64,000 nucleotides of DNA from Hymenolepis diminuta (lineage: Eukaryota > Platyhelminthes > Cestoda > Cyclophyllidea > Hymenolepididae). The translations under genes were made by a program, and so were the position numbers. The stretch lies in contig CAADRB010000097.1 in assembly GCA_900708905.1 (NCBI GenBank), positions 1 to 64,000 of the forward strand. The letters run 5' to 3'. Below, piece after piece: positions 35,801 to 49,000 of this stretch. Position 1 is the first letter of the stretch; the number at the start of each line of letters is the position of its first letter. The notes beneath the pieces were generated by a model. That model saw only the letters and a program-made list of their open reading frames with translations. It did not search any database and had not been told where the DNA came from.

Positions 35801-36776
35801 AGATGAGTATATCTCGTCATGTTAGCTTCCATTGGCTACTCTTTCCCCAATTTATCCTGACTGGTCTGCAGGTTTCCCTACTGGTTGGGGAGGTTTTTGA
35901 CTTGGCTTACATCTAATCCTTCAATAACAGTAACACGTATGCAATTACCTCTACTTAGTGTTAAGCAGTAGAATTGTGCATACATTTGAATTTTTCAGTA
36001 TTTATCTTAATAGAAAGTTAGTTATGATTAAAAATTTAGCAATATCTAACCACACTCATTGCCTTAGAACAGAGAAGAAATTCGAATTTATTTCGATATC
36101 AGAGGGTGAAAAGTGGATAATATGGATCGAACTTATGTGGTCTAATCGTAAATAGTCTGATCTACTCTGTAGCTAGATGCTGTTGTGGAGTTCACAATAC
36201 TACCAAGGCCGATCAAAGGGATCTCGCATGCGCTAAAACATTCTGGAAAGAGCTGTGAGTAACCGATCGTTTAGCTAGCAAGCGTGGACGTGCGTGCAGA
36301 AGCCTTCCCAGCCAGTCAGCGATCAATATCCCTACAGTGTATGCCTGATTATTTTTAATCACCAAGCGCTTTGGCAGCGAGTCATAGTTGAGCAAAGAAC
36401 CTCTCCATTAGGTGCCTTTTTGGTCTTGCTACTCTGGACATAATCTAGGTAATATCAGGGTGAACTTTAGACTAGAAGGCTCTGCAGGATGCTGGTTGTA
36501 TCTGTTAGAAATTAGTTAGACTTCTAAGAGGATTACTGAGGTTTAGCAAAAAGACTTATTTGTGCAGCATCCGCAGCACTGTAACATGTGTATCACGATG
36601 AAGTGGCTGTAAAAGTGTAAAAATCACGTCGATTTGATTTTCAATAGGATGAAAATAAAGGGCAAATTATGTGTACTAAAAGGAATTTTAAAATTCTTTA
36701 AAGGAGTAGAATGAATCGGTCATTTTTCCTGCGCACTGTTTGCTTCACATATTATTCATAAAAAATAAGACTGAAT

Positions 36777-36794
36777 TGATAAAGTTAACATGAT
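36777..36794 (+). repeat. Left end of the 5923-5980 element
   Basis: TGATAAAGTTAACATGAT is identical to 5923-5940. No inverted partner is seen within the next 60 bp, so this is a half copy or a chance match. Confidence 0.4.
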
Positions 36795-37181
36795 AGACAT
36801 TGAAATGTGATTTCCTTACTTTAATTTCCTTATTAAAATCAATTGCAACAAATATTTACATTAATTTGGTTTTAAATGCGTCCCTAAAATTGCAAATCAT
36901 TACTCTAACTGAATGAAAAAAGAAGTGGAGGTAGGAAAGTGGTGCTGGGGTTATTCTTACTTCTTATTTCAATGGAATAAAATATAACTTATTCCAAGTT
37001 CAGATGACTATGTTGCTTAAAAATGATTTTGAAACTTTAACATAAAACGGGATTTAAAAGTACCATTAATTTTACAACGATTTTGCGAAGAATAAGCAAA
37101 ATAACAAATACAGAAATTTATAAAAGGAAATACAGTGCGAATCATGAAAGATAGAAAATATAAACAAATTTAATTTAATGT

Positions 37182-38153
37182 TCATTTTGGACATTCAAAT
37201 GAAGTGTAGCGCGCAGTATAGAGCAAGGATTTAACCTCATTAGAATCTAGAACCGTTCTAATTTTGTGAGCGCTTTCTCCATTGGGGTATACCAAGTATT
37301 CATCACATTGTTCCAAATATTCCCCAACGATTTCGCTTTGTGGAATAGGACAGCGATTAACAAAGGGAAATTTATTCATTAATTCTTCACAGTTGACTAC
37401 AATTGGAGGCATATATTGAGATCGGAATGAATGAAAGGTACAAGTTTGTTCGACAATTGGTAGATAGTATTTGAGAAAATTGATTGGTTTTCTAGGTGCC
37501 GGACGCCAATGTCTCCCGAATGGTCGATAGACCAGTGGGAAAACATCATCCAATTTGAAAAATCGATACTCCCCTCCGATGGATATTCCGAAGTTTGGAA
37601 TATGTATAGCATAGTAATTAATTTCCACGAAAGGACTTGATTGATCTAGGCTCATCTCATTAAGATAGAGTCTGTCTTGTAGTCCATAGGGAAATAAAGT
37701 TAAATTGTAAGCAAATACACTCAATGCATATAGAATTTCTCTTCTGAAATGATCTGGAGCAAAAATATCAATTCCATCACTCCAAGGGACAACATCATGA
37801 TGTTGAAGTGATCCTAGCAGAGAACTGACTCCTAGAAACCACTGATTTTGTAGCTTTAGCTGGACCATCATCCGCTCAAACTGATTCAAGATGTTTTCAA
37901 GGGAGTTGTACTGATCAGTACTTAATTTGGCATCAAATAGACTAGTATCATTGCTGTCATCTTTGGGTCTTTCAGTATATGTATGTACAACGGATCTTAG
38001 ATCTGGGAGTTTGTTGAAATTAGGTCCTTCATCTTGTAGAACAAAGTAAGGAGAGGGGACTTGAATATGTCCGCAAGGATGGAAGAGGAAAAACCATATA
38101 GAGGAGATGATGAAGAAAATCGACATGCAGAAGAGCATGACCTTAACATCCAT
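37182..38153 (-). CDS. LicD/fukutin-type type II membrane protein, single exon
   Basis: A 323-residue intronless gene. Residues about 6-25 (MLFCMSIFFIISSIWFFLF) form one membrane helix near the N terminus, so the body should face the Golgi/ER lumen. Residues 106-130 read WFLGVSSLLGSLQHHDVVPW then SDGIDIF, matching the LicD pattern (aromatic, L.GG.LLG..RH...PWDDDID). The C-terminal part has LDDVFPL...F...WR.AP.KPINFLKYY, also family-like. LicD-fold proteins transfer phosphocholine or ribitol-phosphate to surface sugars. Here the first Asp pair is changed to Ser-Asp-Gly, leaving Asp128 and Asp130-neighbouring residues, so activity and substrate are uncertain. I chose the ATG at 38153 because it puts the helix at the N terminus; an upstream in-frame ATG at 38228 would add 25 residues. 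The absence of introns suggests retroposition or lineage-specific duplication. Confidence 0.7.
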   Translation of the reverse strand: MDVKVMLFCMSIFFIISSIWFFLFHPCGHIQVPSPYFVLQDEGPNFNKLPDLRSVVHTYTERPKDDSNDTSLFDAKLSTDQYNSLENILNQFERMMVQLKLQNQWFLGVSSLLGSLQHHDVVPWSDGIDIFAPDHFRREILYALSVFAYNLTLFPYGLQDRLYLNEMSLDQSSPFVEINYYAIHIPNFGISIGGEYRFFKLDDVFPLVYRPFGRHWRPAPRKPINFLKYYLPIVEQTCTFHSFRSQYMPPIVVNCEELMNKFPFVNRCPIPQSEIVGEYLEQCDEYLVYPNGESAHKIRTVLDSNEVKSLLYTARYTSFECPK

Positions 38154-40622
38154 TATTCTAGAATGAAACGAACTTTTGAGATGCTCACCAAAGCAGTAGA
38201 AGTGGGGAACTAAAACGTAAAGAACCACTTTTGAAATTTTCCGATTACGTATATAAAAATGTATAAAAGGCCTTTTATGTTAGGCTGGAGTTGTTTTAAG
38301 TGGGAGAAATAAGAAAACACATAGTGAATATGAAAGCGTAGGTGTTCCTTCTTAGATATTGTCAAGGTAAAAATATATTTTCTTCCTGACGCAATCGATA
38401 TTATACTTAAAGTTTTCTTTCCATTATTATTAAAAATAGCGCATATCCCTCAAACTGCTTATAAGCACTATTAAGAATTGCGCTATATTGCATACAGTTC
38501 GAGTTAATCTGGAAGAGATATTCGCAAAAAGTAATAAGAACGTGTGTTTTCCTTCTTCTGGCTGGTATATCGACTTGCAGATCGTAAAGAAATGGAATAT
38601 GACTTTATGTAAATTTATTTTTAGATTAATTTGTAAGGATCAAAATGGGTTACCTGAATTACCTTTTAAACATTTAACGAATATCATATATCGTTAGATA
38701 GATAAAAAAGGGCTAATAAACAAATTAATGAAATCTTTTGTTTTTATTATTTTTATCACCAAGGAGATAGAAAATCATGCAGTGATATCTGGAATAAATG
38801 ACCCAATGCATCTCTGAGCCACTAATTCGGTACTTATCACTAAATAACAAGTGAAGAATACTATTAATGAAATATGAAAGGTTTGATGTGCAGGTTTTAC
38901 GCTTAAAAATTTGCAAATCAGAATGTATATAAATCAAGTACCGCTCTCACGAAACACTGGCACATTTTTGCGCTTTCAAACAATATGTACATCATTGAAT
39001 ATAGTAATGTTTTGATCTATTTATTAATCCTTACCTTTCGATGACAGCAGTATGTGTCGTCAATTTATTTTTAAAATAACATTGTAAGATTTTTAAATCC
39101 TAAAAAAAAATAATTTTCGCGTTCAGTGATGCATAAATAACCGAAAAATAATAGGATGGGCATTAGATATTTCTCATATTCATTTAAACTCAAGTTTTAG
39201 TGCATTCCTGCTTTTCTCGATGAAAATGGAGATGCTACTATTTACCCATTTTTATTTAATTCTTTTCTTTTCTAATCGTAAGTACTGCACAATAACAGCT
39301 TATCTTTAACAAAGTGAAGTTCCTGTAGGACTCTCTGTAGGACAAAATCTACGAAGTTTGAAGGAACGACCTAACCAAATGTTTAAAATACTTGGTTAAA
39401 AGAACGATTATGCTAAACTATTTTATAAATGGAGGTTGAATTGTTTATCCCAATTGTTTGATTGCCCAAAATAAAGGTAACCCCTAAAATGATTAAATTA
39501 TAAGGTGCTTTTAGAAAATCACATTTAATATGGATAGAAAACGACCTTGACAATCATGTGTGAGCCCTCAAACTTTTCTTATGAAATGAATTTTTAAAAT
39601 AGTATTCCAAATATAATAGATCTTTTTCAGAGGAAATGATTATTTCTTAAGGATTTCATTATTTCAGTAGTCAAGCATAGTGTAACCACGAATTTCATTG
39701 ATTCTTTATTAGTTTCTAATAAAACGAGGCAGATTTTCCAATAGGCAGAACAGGAAAACCTTGTGAAATATAAGCATTAATAAATGTTTAAGAATTACTC
39801 AGAAAAAAATTTAAGATTATCATAATTAGTTAGCTCGATCAGCAATTCCCATCAATGTAGGCATTAATCTCGTGATTTCCGACATCAGCAAAATCAACAT
39901 TGTCTCTCTTACGGATTTCCTTTATAGCTATAATTTCATAATTAGTAAGAGGTGATTTAATTGATTAAAATTTTCATTTATATTTTTCAATTTTCACCTC
40001 TATTTCCTAAATCACGAATAATTTCATATTTATTTTCCTGTGGATCAGCCCATCCTTACTATTCAGTTCGCCATCTTAGACTTTGTGTCACTCATGGCCC
40101 GTGATAAAATAAGTTAAAACAGGAAACTCGGCGCTTTTCATTCGCGTCGAGTGAAATACTCTCCATGAATCCATACATATTCTGATGTGTCTACCATATC
40201 TGCTTTCCGTTGCAGATAAGCACAACACCTACAAACAACTCCCCCTCCTCTAGTCTACCCTCTTATCAAACAGACTACTTCCAATAGTCATCGTTTATAT
40301 ATCCAATCGTCAGTGCAAACGTATTAACTGAACATATTAATCGAATTACCTCAAAGATTTTAGACACAATCATATCCAATTAGATGGTATATTCAAATTA
40401 AATCCAATTCTACAGCAGAATTTTAAATGGGGTGTAAAAATCTGATTATTAAGGAACTTTAGAAACCAAACCACTTTCTATTTTCAAATAAAATTTTATT
40501 TTAATCCACTCGTCAATAATCCAGCTAAATTGTTAAATTTAGACTTCAATACAGAGTCGGTAAAACCAGCTTCAAGTAGTTCTTCCCGTTGGACTGGAAC
40601 AAATCCCCTACCTGGTGGATCT
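38154..40622. other. Gene-free interval
   Basis: Very AT-rich, with no coding sequence, repeat match or other element that I recognise. Confidence 0.5.
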
Positions 40623-41538
40623 CTATGGTTCAAACGAAAAACCGGTATCAGAACCTCGTTGACGTTCACGTATCCTATTTCTCACTAGCACGAGATCATT
40701 TAGCCCAAATGGAGGCTTAGGTTTGCGAGAAATCACTCTGCTCCAATTCGTGTTCGCGAAAAACTCAAGTTCCTTTAAGTCAGCTATGTTAGGACGCTTG
40801 CGATAATCGTGTTCAAAGCAGTGTTCAAAGAATTCCACAAAAGGTTTCGAAATACAGTTAGAACAGTCGAGTTCCCGGTCACCATTTCTTCCCATTTCAT
40901 TTAGTTCCCAATCATCTTTTTATCTGGAAAACCCTTGATCGAAATGAGAGTGTAAATTGTGGCGGCCAAACTCCAAATATCTGATTGTGGGACAATGGCA
41001 ATAAGATTTCTGGGGCCTTAAATCCTAAAGTTCCTGCAAACACCTGGTCTGTTTTAGATGTCAAATCGTATGCGGTATCAAAATCGGTAATGAGCACATG
41101 ACCAGCATCATTAAGTAGTATATTTTCTGGTTTAATATCCTGGTGGACAATCTGCAAGTTGTGAAAAAATTCTAAACCGCATATAATTTCACAGGCATAG
41201 AATTTTGCCGCATTTTCTTCTAGCGGTCTATATATATCAATTATATCAGCTAGATCCACTCTAAACCCTTTGCTTAGTACAAATAGAGGAGACTTGTATA
41301 ATTTGAAACAGTAGAACATTTGAATAACTAAAGGTCTTTGATTTGGAGCTAAAGAGATACGCTCTAGGATGGCACGTTCCCTTATGCTATTATAAACGGC
41401 CGATGAATCTATTATGTAGACTTTTTTGAGGGCGTAGATTTAGCCTTTTTCCACTCCAGTTTTCTTCACTGCTTCAAGTATTAATGCATGTTTGCCCTCG
41501 CCGAGGCATCTCTTCACTCGAAAATCTGACTTTAACAT
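40623..41538 (-). pseudogene. Broken AGC-like protein kinase
   Basis: A whole kinase domain can be followed on the minus strand but is interrupted three times. From the ATG at 41538 the N lobe reads SDFRVKRCLGEG...LEAVKKTG, then a TAA at 41442-41440 sits just before IYALKKV, which holds the ATP-binding Lys. The frame then runs on through ERAILERISLAP and FYACEIICGLEFFHNLQIVH to QDIKPENILL, TDFDTAY and FKAPEILL. At about 40986-40996 one base is missing and the frame moves to QSDIWSLAATIYTLISIKGF; at about 40913-40924, in a run of A, it moves again to DDWELNEM...SKPFVEFFEHCFEHDYRKRP, ending at 40623. HRD is changed to HQD and DFG to DFD, so the ancestor may already have been a divergent kinase. 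There are no introns, so a processed copy is likely. Sequencing error could explain one break but hardly three. Confidence 0.75.
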
Positions 41539-43092
41539 GACTACAGTAATCAGTACGCCATTTAAAGATCTATGAGATGTTATTAATGATTCAAAATTAG
41601 TTGTATTGAATTTAAACATTTTAATGAAGGTTATTTTTGGAGTTCTGACTTGAACGCTAGTGAGATATGCTAAGTTAAGGTCACGTTAGTTGGTACTTTG
41701 GTAATTAGAAGAAAAAAAAGCATATTGAAACGTTCTGAACACCCACCCATAGTCAACAGCTCCCAATGTTGTGGGGATGAATTTACTCAAAAACCAGAGA
41801 GATAAATCCTGAAATACGAATTTCCTGAATATTGGACCATGAAGCGGTAAGCTATACCCCTTTAAAAAGCTCCGTCTAAATTCGAATAAAATCAAATGAA
41901 GTTGTAATGCTGATAATTTACTTTATCTGACCTTTCCTCTTTTGTCTCTATTGTCTTATTTTACCAATCTTCTTGTTGGAGTGCCTTACCAAAATTAAAA
42001 ATACTACTGAATTTTCCTTTTCATGGATTATAGTGAATAGTTAACATATTTTTCAAAGTCGGATCAGATAAAACTTGAATTGGTTTAAATTGATCAGGAA
42101 GAATTTACACTATCAGTAATACATCAATTACACTGGGATAAAATTTGAAGAACTTGGTGCCATGGTTAGAGATATACAAGAGAGGTACGTTTGGTTTGGA
42201 TCCGAGTTTAGAAAACTGCATTATTGAGTATTGCACTTGTCAGTTTTTTTAATGAATGTTTATTTGAGCTAACTCGTATTTCAGTTCCATGATGATGAAT
42301 TCGATGCTTGATTAAATTATTTTATTCACCATGTGGCTCTCTTTATTATTAATGCGACATCAGCTCCTTAGGCCATTCAACTTGCCGTAAGCCCATTCGT
42401 CATACAATATCTGTAAATAATTAATGATAATTTAATATGTGTTTGCATTCGAATAGCCTGTTCGATCAATTAATTTAACCAGTCTATTAATAAGCTTGGA
42501 ACATCTTGAACATGGACAGTAGGATGGGATTTCAAAGTATTTAAGTTGTGAAATATTTGGCCATGATACTGAATAGTGGATAGCATGATAAATCTAGAGC
42601 TCAAAAAATATTGGGCTCTTTCGATGTCATGGCTGAATTCTTCACTTCTAATTGATTCATTCCCCTCCTTCGGCTTTAGTTGTCTCAAAACGTCACTGTC
42701 ATTGAATACGTGGCTATTTGAATGACAATTTTCTAAAATATTATATCCATGATACACTCTCCTGTTTTCCTATTTCCAAAATATCAAAATGAACATCAAT
42801 TTTGTTAGTATATTGTACAGTATACATATTTTATTTGAGGTTAAACTGTATGTTGGTAATAAGAATAGGAGAAGAAGGTGGAGGACATGGGGGAATTAAT
42901 AAGTGAGTCTGTGAGTAGGAAGCTTTTTACTTGGGCATGCAACTTGGAGTTCTTCTTGTTTCAATTTCTTGAGGACGGTGGTAGATGGAGATCGATAAAA
43001 GGATTGATAGAGGGAGGGAAGGATGGTTGAGATCATATTAGGCGCCTATTACATATCACCACCAAAAGCCCAACCGTAGGAAATAATGCATA
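41539..43092. other. Interval between broken kinase and Ig receptor
   Basis: Holds the 3' untranslated region of the receptor gene (minus-strand AATAAA at 42835-42830, 258 bp after the stop). A 95-codon minus frame at 42470-42757 and a 69-codon one at 41686-41895 have no family motif. Confidence 0.45.
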
Positions 43093-46000
43093 TTACATTT
43101 TCAGGTCAAAATGGACCCCTGGACCTTGTTGTTGTTTGTTTTGATTTTGACTTTGAGGTGATGATGAACCCCGAATGAGAGTCACGGGAGGCTGACGAGA
43201 GGGACTGCCCAACCACTCAATACCTGACTCTCCAGACAAACCGAAATGGTGTTGCCTAATTTGAGAGCCGGAATATTGAGAGGCCACTGCATTTACATCT
43301 TGGCCTGACTGTGGTGAGGGGGGTGGGAGGCCAAAATCGGTAGGGGGAGGGATAGTAGCTCCGAGATCGCTAGACATTGTGAGATCATTTGACGTGCCCA
43401 CGGCGTTCATTGTGTCCATATCTGTCACCTGCATCATTGGTGGTTGATTGCCCTGTAAGATGTGCAAACTATTCTTCAATTCTAGGATTAAAATAAACTA
43501 CCTATACTATATCAGTAGAACTTACGTCTGTGGCAAAATTAACTATGGGACGTTTGTTAGTTCTTCCAATGGTAGTACTTTCTATAGGATAATTACGGTC
43601 AGGTGTAGCGAATGATGAGTTTCTCCGAGGTACTTGGCCGAAAGCTGGAAATGGATTACGCGATGTTATTTATTTCGCATGTTCGACATCATAATTTCAT
43701 TTAGTCTTAGAGAAAAATGATGGTAGACTGTATGCTTCAGGATTTGGCAAAGAAGAACATGAAACGAAACTCTCTTCAAATAGCTCGATTAACAAAGTTA
43801 CTATAAAACGCAATACCGAATATGGTTTGCTCAATAGAATTATATATAACAGTTGGTGAGGTAGATCAAATCTAAATTCAGAATAGATCTTTGAAGTGCC
43901 CATTTTTTCAATTCAAAATCTCCAACATTCTAATTAGTATAATGGTCTTTAAAATAATATCTATCAGATTTTATCCGGAAACATGCGTTATTTAAATTTA
44001 TAAAAACGATGAAAATATACAATGGGAAGAAGCATTTATTTGGATTAATTTGAATGCAAGATTTCTTTGTTATTATTATCTCCCCTGACAATTCCAAATG
44101 ACTCCAGTGAACTTTACTTGGAATAATATTTATCATCAGTGGGAAAGACATTGTATGGTTTATTATAAACAAACAAAATATCCCGATACGTGATCAGCAA
44201 TTGACTAAACATAAGGGAAAATCCACAAGTTAGTTAAATAGAAAAATTGTATATATTCACCCAAATTTCCTGAAATTAAAGAAGACAGACTTAGTCTTTC
44301 TAGTAGTCAGGTATTGTTAGTATTTTTTGAAGCCGTCGGTCATGGTACAGGGTAGTTTATAACCTTCCAGAGTCCATTAAGAGAAGTGTCCACAAAACTT
44401 GACTTGGAAGGATAGAAGATAGCCTGAGGCCACAATAATGAGAAATTCACATCCTATCGCCCCTCTTGTTGGCCAGCATTAACTAATGGGGTTGGACATG
44501 CATATCACTGAAGCTGAACCGATATTTTTACGATAAGGCTAATGATCACTAGTCTGGTTCACGTTCACGCGGATTAAAATTGGCCAAAAGAGAAATGGCA
44601 GAATGGGAGTTTCTCATTACAGAGACAACTGAATGCTAGTTCTTTGTCAGAAGAAAATGCCGAAAGATATTTCCTTTCAACGGATGGAGACTTATCATCT
44701 TCCTCCACTAACATTTCCATCCCTTTTTGAAACTTTATACTGTCTAAGATGGTCAAACAAGAACTAACGCGTTAAATGAAATTCTCTAATAGTAAAGACG
44801 ATTGAATTTCAGTAAAACTTAGTTAGTCTATTGATATATTAAACGAATATATCTACCTTGAGATTGATAGAGTTTTCCTTTTCTACTGTGTTGCACTGCT
44901 AAATACTACCTAATAACTTGATTACTCTCCTAATGTATTATTTTGTTATTATTCCTGTTTTAGAACAAGTTATACTCACTAGTTTGCATATGCGATCCAA
45001 TTGCATTACTAGCCACAGAATTTAGGTCCTGTCTCTGAGGTGTATAGAAGCTGGTAATCATTCTTGGTGATGCATGATATCCCAGCGTGTTCGCACCCGT
45101 ATACACAACTCTTCCACCACCGCTCGCATAGCTGCCGCTTCCAGGTCCACTATTTCCTATTCCTCCCCTTCCATCAGACATTCCACCGATAGAGTTGTCT
45201 GTCAATGAGTGTGGTGAGACAGCTCCCGGTGGTAGACCTCCATAAAGTGAAGCAGCTGCCAAGGGGTCATCTGCTATATACCGATTGGGGTTTGGCGCCG
45301 CGACCAGGTATATTGAGTGATCTGGTGGGTAGACACTTCCGGACCCTCCTCCCCCACCAAAGCTGGGATGGCGTTGATGTGGATGTTCAAGGGATGACGG
45401 AGTGGCTGGTTGGAGACCATGAGAGCGAGATGAGTGAAGTGGAGAGCTCGAACGCGATAGTGTCTGAGAGTTCATTCTATGCTGGTGTTGTTGATTATGC
45501 ATAGCCATTGCATGTTGTTCGGGGGTGATAAGAGTTGGAGAATTAGTGAAAAGATTGAGTGGAGATTCACGAGGGAAGTAGGAACCTGTAGATGAGATGT
45601 ATTCAGCCGGCATTTGGGGTGAACATTGGCCAAACTATAATCACGAAAATGTTCAGTTAATTGTGCAAATCAACCTCATATACATACAATTAAAGAGAAA
45701 GGTAGACCTACATGTTCAAACTGATACTGACTAAGACTGTCCTTTTGACTAGCGGAGTCAATAAATGGTCCAAAAACATGTTGTCCGTTGATAAATCGAT
45801 CGGGATAGCAATCAGCAGTTGGGTAACCATCCATAACACCACACTTTACTAAGCCTTAGATAAGGTAAAAAGAATAAAACAAACATTATAAAACTTTCCA
45901 GGTGTTATTTATCTACCGTTTTATAATTTTTATCAATTACACAATACGAGAGAGAATAAGGATAATTCCGCGGCAAGTAAAAGCAATACAATAAATGAAA

Positions 46001-49000
46001 TTTACTTTTATTTTTTAAGTAATAAATGGAAAATACTTTAAAATATATTGGGAGTCTGCTAAGTGAAATATATCTTAAATGGTATCTTCTAGATGTACTT
46101 TCCAATCAATAGTCAGATTTAAGGAAGGTATGTCTAACCGGTAAATAAAACTGAACACTGCAGACATAAACAAACACTCAGAAATCTAGAAATCGGATTT
46201 TTCAGCTTGAATTTCAGAAAAATAAGGACATTAACCAAAAAACCGTATTTGTAAGACAACAGGAATACAACACAAAGAAACTCAACTTCAGATGAAGGTT
46301 CTTTAAATACCTCTCTTTTCGTTAATTTACTCGAAAAATTCTATTATTCTTTATATTTTGATGCCTCTCAAAGGTTAAAAGTTATAACATTTTGCATTAC
46401 AAAATGTATTAATAGCAAAAACGTAATAATATCCATATGAGATGATTAAAAAGTACCCCACCCCCCGCCCCTTTAAATATCTCCAAGTGCTTAAATACTC
46501 AATTATCGACACTCAATAACGTTTGGAAACTAGCTGTTCGGGTGCAAAGAGGATGGAGGGTCATTATAGAAGCACATGCTCAAATCAATGAAAATACTGT
46601 TAGAAACTATTATACTAAACTGAGCATCATAAGTTTTATAATGAGGCCCAAAGCTGGATTCTAAAACAAAACTTATTGCTACATGTCATTCGCAGGATTC
46701 ATTTTTTTATTTAAAGAGAACATGTTAATAAATAATTTGATTTACAAGAATGGGAGGTTACTTCCCAAACGCCTCTGAATGAATACAATGAAAAAGCATC
46801 CAAGAAGAAATGGATAAATAGAGCTTCAGAGACTAACTCATCTTTCATTCGAGAAACTTTGGAGCTTACTGTGAAAAATGCCACAGGTTTTTTGATGCAA
46901 AATGTCGTTATGTGATCAAATAGTTCTGCAACCTTTATTATACTTCCCTCTCATAATTGCTCCCTTCCTTCCATCTTCATAAGATGCTACTAATGTAGCA
47001 AAAACGATCTTATTCTATAAACACAACATTTTCCCTTTCTTCTGGTCTGTTATCTGCATTGAATAAGTGAAAAACATTTATATGAACCCAACGATTCTAA
47101 TATGGTGTATATCTATTTCAGTAAAAGGATGGGTTTAAGAGAATAGAGATTCTGACTCTAATTTAGGCAATAGCCACAACTAGTGCTGCTCATCTAGTGT
47201 GCTGAGAGAAATTCTATTCCCTCTACAGAGGTGAGTTAATCAGAGGAAAAAAGGAGATGCCGTTTATAAAAAACTAGTCATCCAATCTCCAAACCAAGCC
47301 TACGCTCTACTTTGAGGGCGGTGGAAGGTTGTAAAATTAATTCCCCAAGAGACAGGAGTTAATTAGATGAAAAGTAGTCTACCTCACTTTCACTATTTTA
47401 CTCCTATTGTAATAATCAACGATAGGCGAGAAAATGTTTATCCTTGTTCTGGAGGTAGGAAGGAATTAAGCAAGCAATCACAAGTTAATAAGCTTACAAT
47501 AATGATCTCCTGAATATTATTCGGACCAAAAAACAGTAAAACATAGGCTTGAAACCCACAAATTACTCTTAAATTAATTGGATGCCACAGTGATTGTGAG
47601 TTAAATTTGAATGTTCAAAAACCAGTAAGTTAATTACTAATCAGTTTCATAAAAAAGAATAGAAGGACGCATTTAGCACGAAAATTTTATTTGGAGTTTA
47701 ATTTGGAAAAAAGCATCATTTGCAATAATAGTAGTAATGATAATAATAATAACAGTTCCCAAGCCTATTTAGGTAATCGTTTCCCAGTGCTTATCTTGAG
47801 CAGAACGGCATCGCGGAGCCTCTCTAATTAAGGACTCGAATTCTACCATCCTCTACTATAGCCAGACTTAACCAGTGTGGTTGGCCATTCCGATCATTGA
47901 GTGTGTGCTGAGGAGAATCTAACCTCGACCTCTGACTTGACAAAGGAGCACGGTGCCTAATACGTCACCGATGCACAGGCATTCATATGCAGAATCTTAA
48001 ACCACTCCAGACTCCGAAGTAGAATCCATAACCTCGAATTTTACAAGCCAGTCCTTACCGATTTTGCATCGGGATTGGATGTCGACAAAACGAAATTCAA
48101 AGCTGCAGACTTTAGGTTTAGTCTCAGTATTAATGATTAAAACTGGATGTCTCTAAGTCGCCCACCCCAGCCGTAATCTGCCATCAGTTCGGCGGTGTTT
48201 AGATCTCCAAACATGAAGTCTACCCGTATTTATTTATACATTGTCTTAGTTTAGCTAATAAAGTGTCTTGCGGCGAGTACATTTTGTTCTATCCTTCTCC
48301 TTCTCTACCTGAGTCAACTTTAGCTTAAAGATATCTATTGAGCCGACAGATCAAGGTGGTAGAAACTTGATTTCTGAGCAATATAGCGGTACAACAGAGC
48401 CTTACTTTACAAAACGTTGATGTGAACATGTGCTTCTATAATGATTCATCACCATCTTTACACTCGAACAATTGATAAACAACTTGATACGTCAGTTGAA
48501 CACCTAAAAGTCTGGAGATTTTTGTACGGAATCGCCTTTTAACCGTCCTCTATATGAACTCATTTCTTTGTTCCTAAATCGTTTTTAAGAGAAGTCATTT
48601 TCTTCATCGAAAAATTTACTCTGTTATATATGAAAGTTAGATCAAGCTTTTTAAGATTGTTATATAAAAATTGTCTATGACTGTGCCACCATATTATTTT
48701 CATTTCATAAAGGATTGAAAAAATTAAAATTCTCCAGGATTTCTGTTTTTTAATCTCTACAGTCAATTATCAAGATCCATATAATAACAATGATTTGAAA
48801 AATGCTTCCAGAGGAACTTATGAAAATCTTTGCCGACTTTTCCACAAATTAAGTCATTAAATACCCATAAAAAACTTTATTTTTAGTCATTTTTCCTAGT
48901 GAAAATGTTGGATAATTTGATATTTCAAAATCTCGAATAAAAAGGGATCGAGAGAGAGAGGGGGAGAGAAGACAGATAAGTAAGAACTCCAATGAATGAC

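Larger units (their letters stand above)
34807..37181. other. Intergenic region with repeat fragments
   Basis: No coding sequence recognised. It includes a diverged family-2 repeat (35645-35800), a GC-richer block at about 36170-36420 that could be decayed mobile DNA, and the half copy of the inverted-repeat element at 36777-36794. Confidence 0.5.

Noticed and set aside
36213..36395. 60-codon minus-strand frame in a GC-richer block.
   Set aside because: It could be decayed mobile DNA but shows no reverse transcriptase, transposase or other motif.
41405..41442. A 34-bp GT..AG interval that would remove the in-frame TAA of the kinase copy if treated as an intron.
   Set aside because: Removing it would also delete the YALKK segment with the essential ATP-binding lysine, and two frameshifts remain, so a pseudogene is the simpler reading.
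42470..42757. 95-codon minus-strand open frame between the broken kinase and the receptor.
   Set aside because: No recognisable domain; it lies beside the likely 3' untranslated region and has no good exon partners.
44410..44520. Possible seventh SINE copy on the minus strand (CAACCCCATTAGTTAATGCTGGCC).
   Set aside because: Only one block resembles the family and the order of the rest cannot be followed.
45205..45504. 99-codon plus-strand open frame.
   Set aside because: It is the antisense shadow of the long cytoplasmic-tail exon of the Ig receptor.
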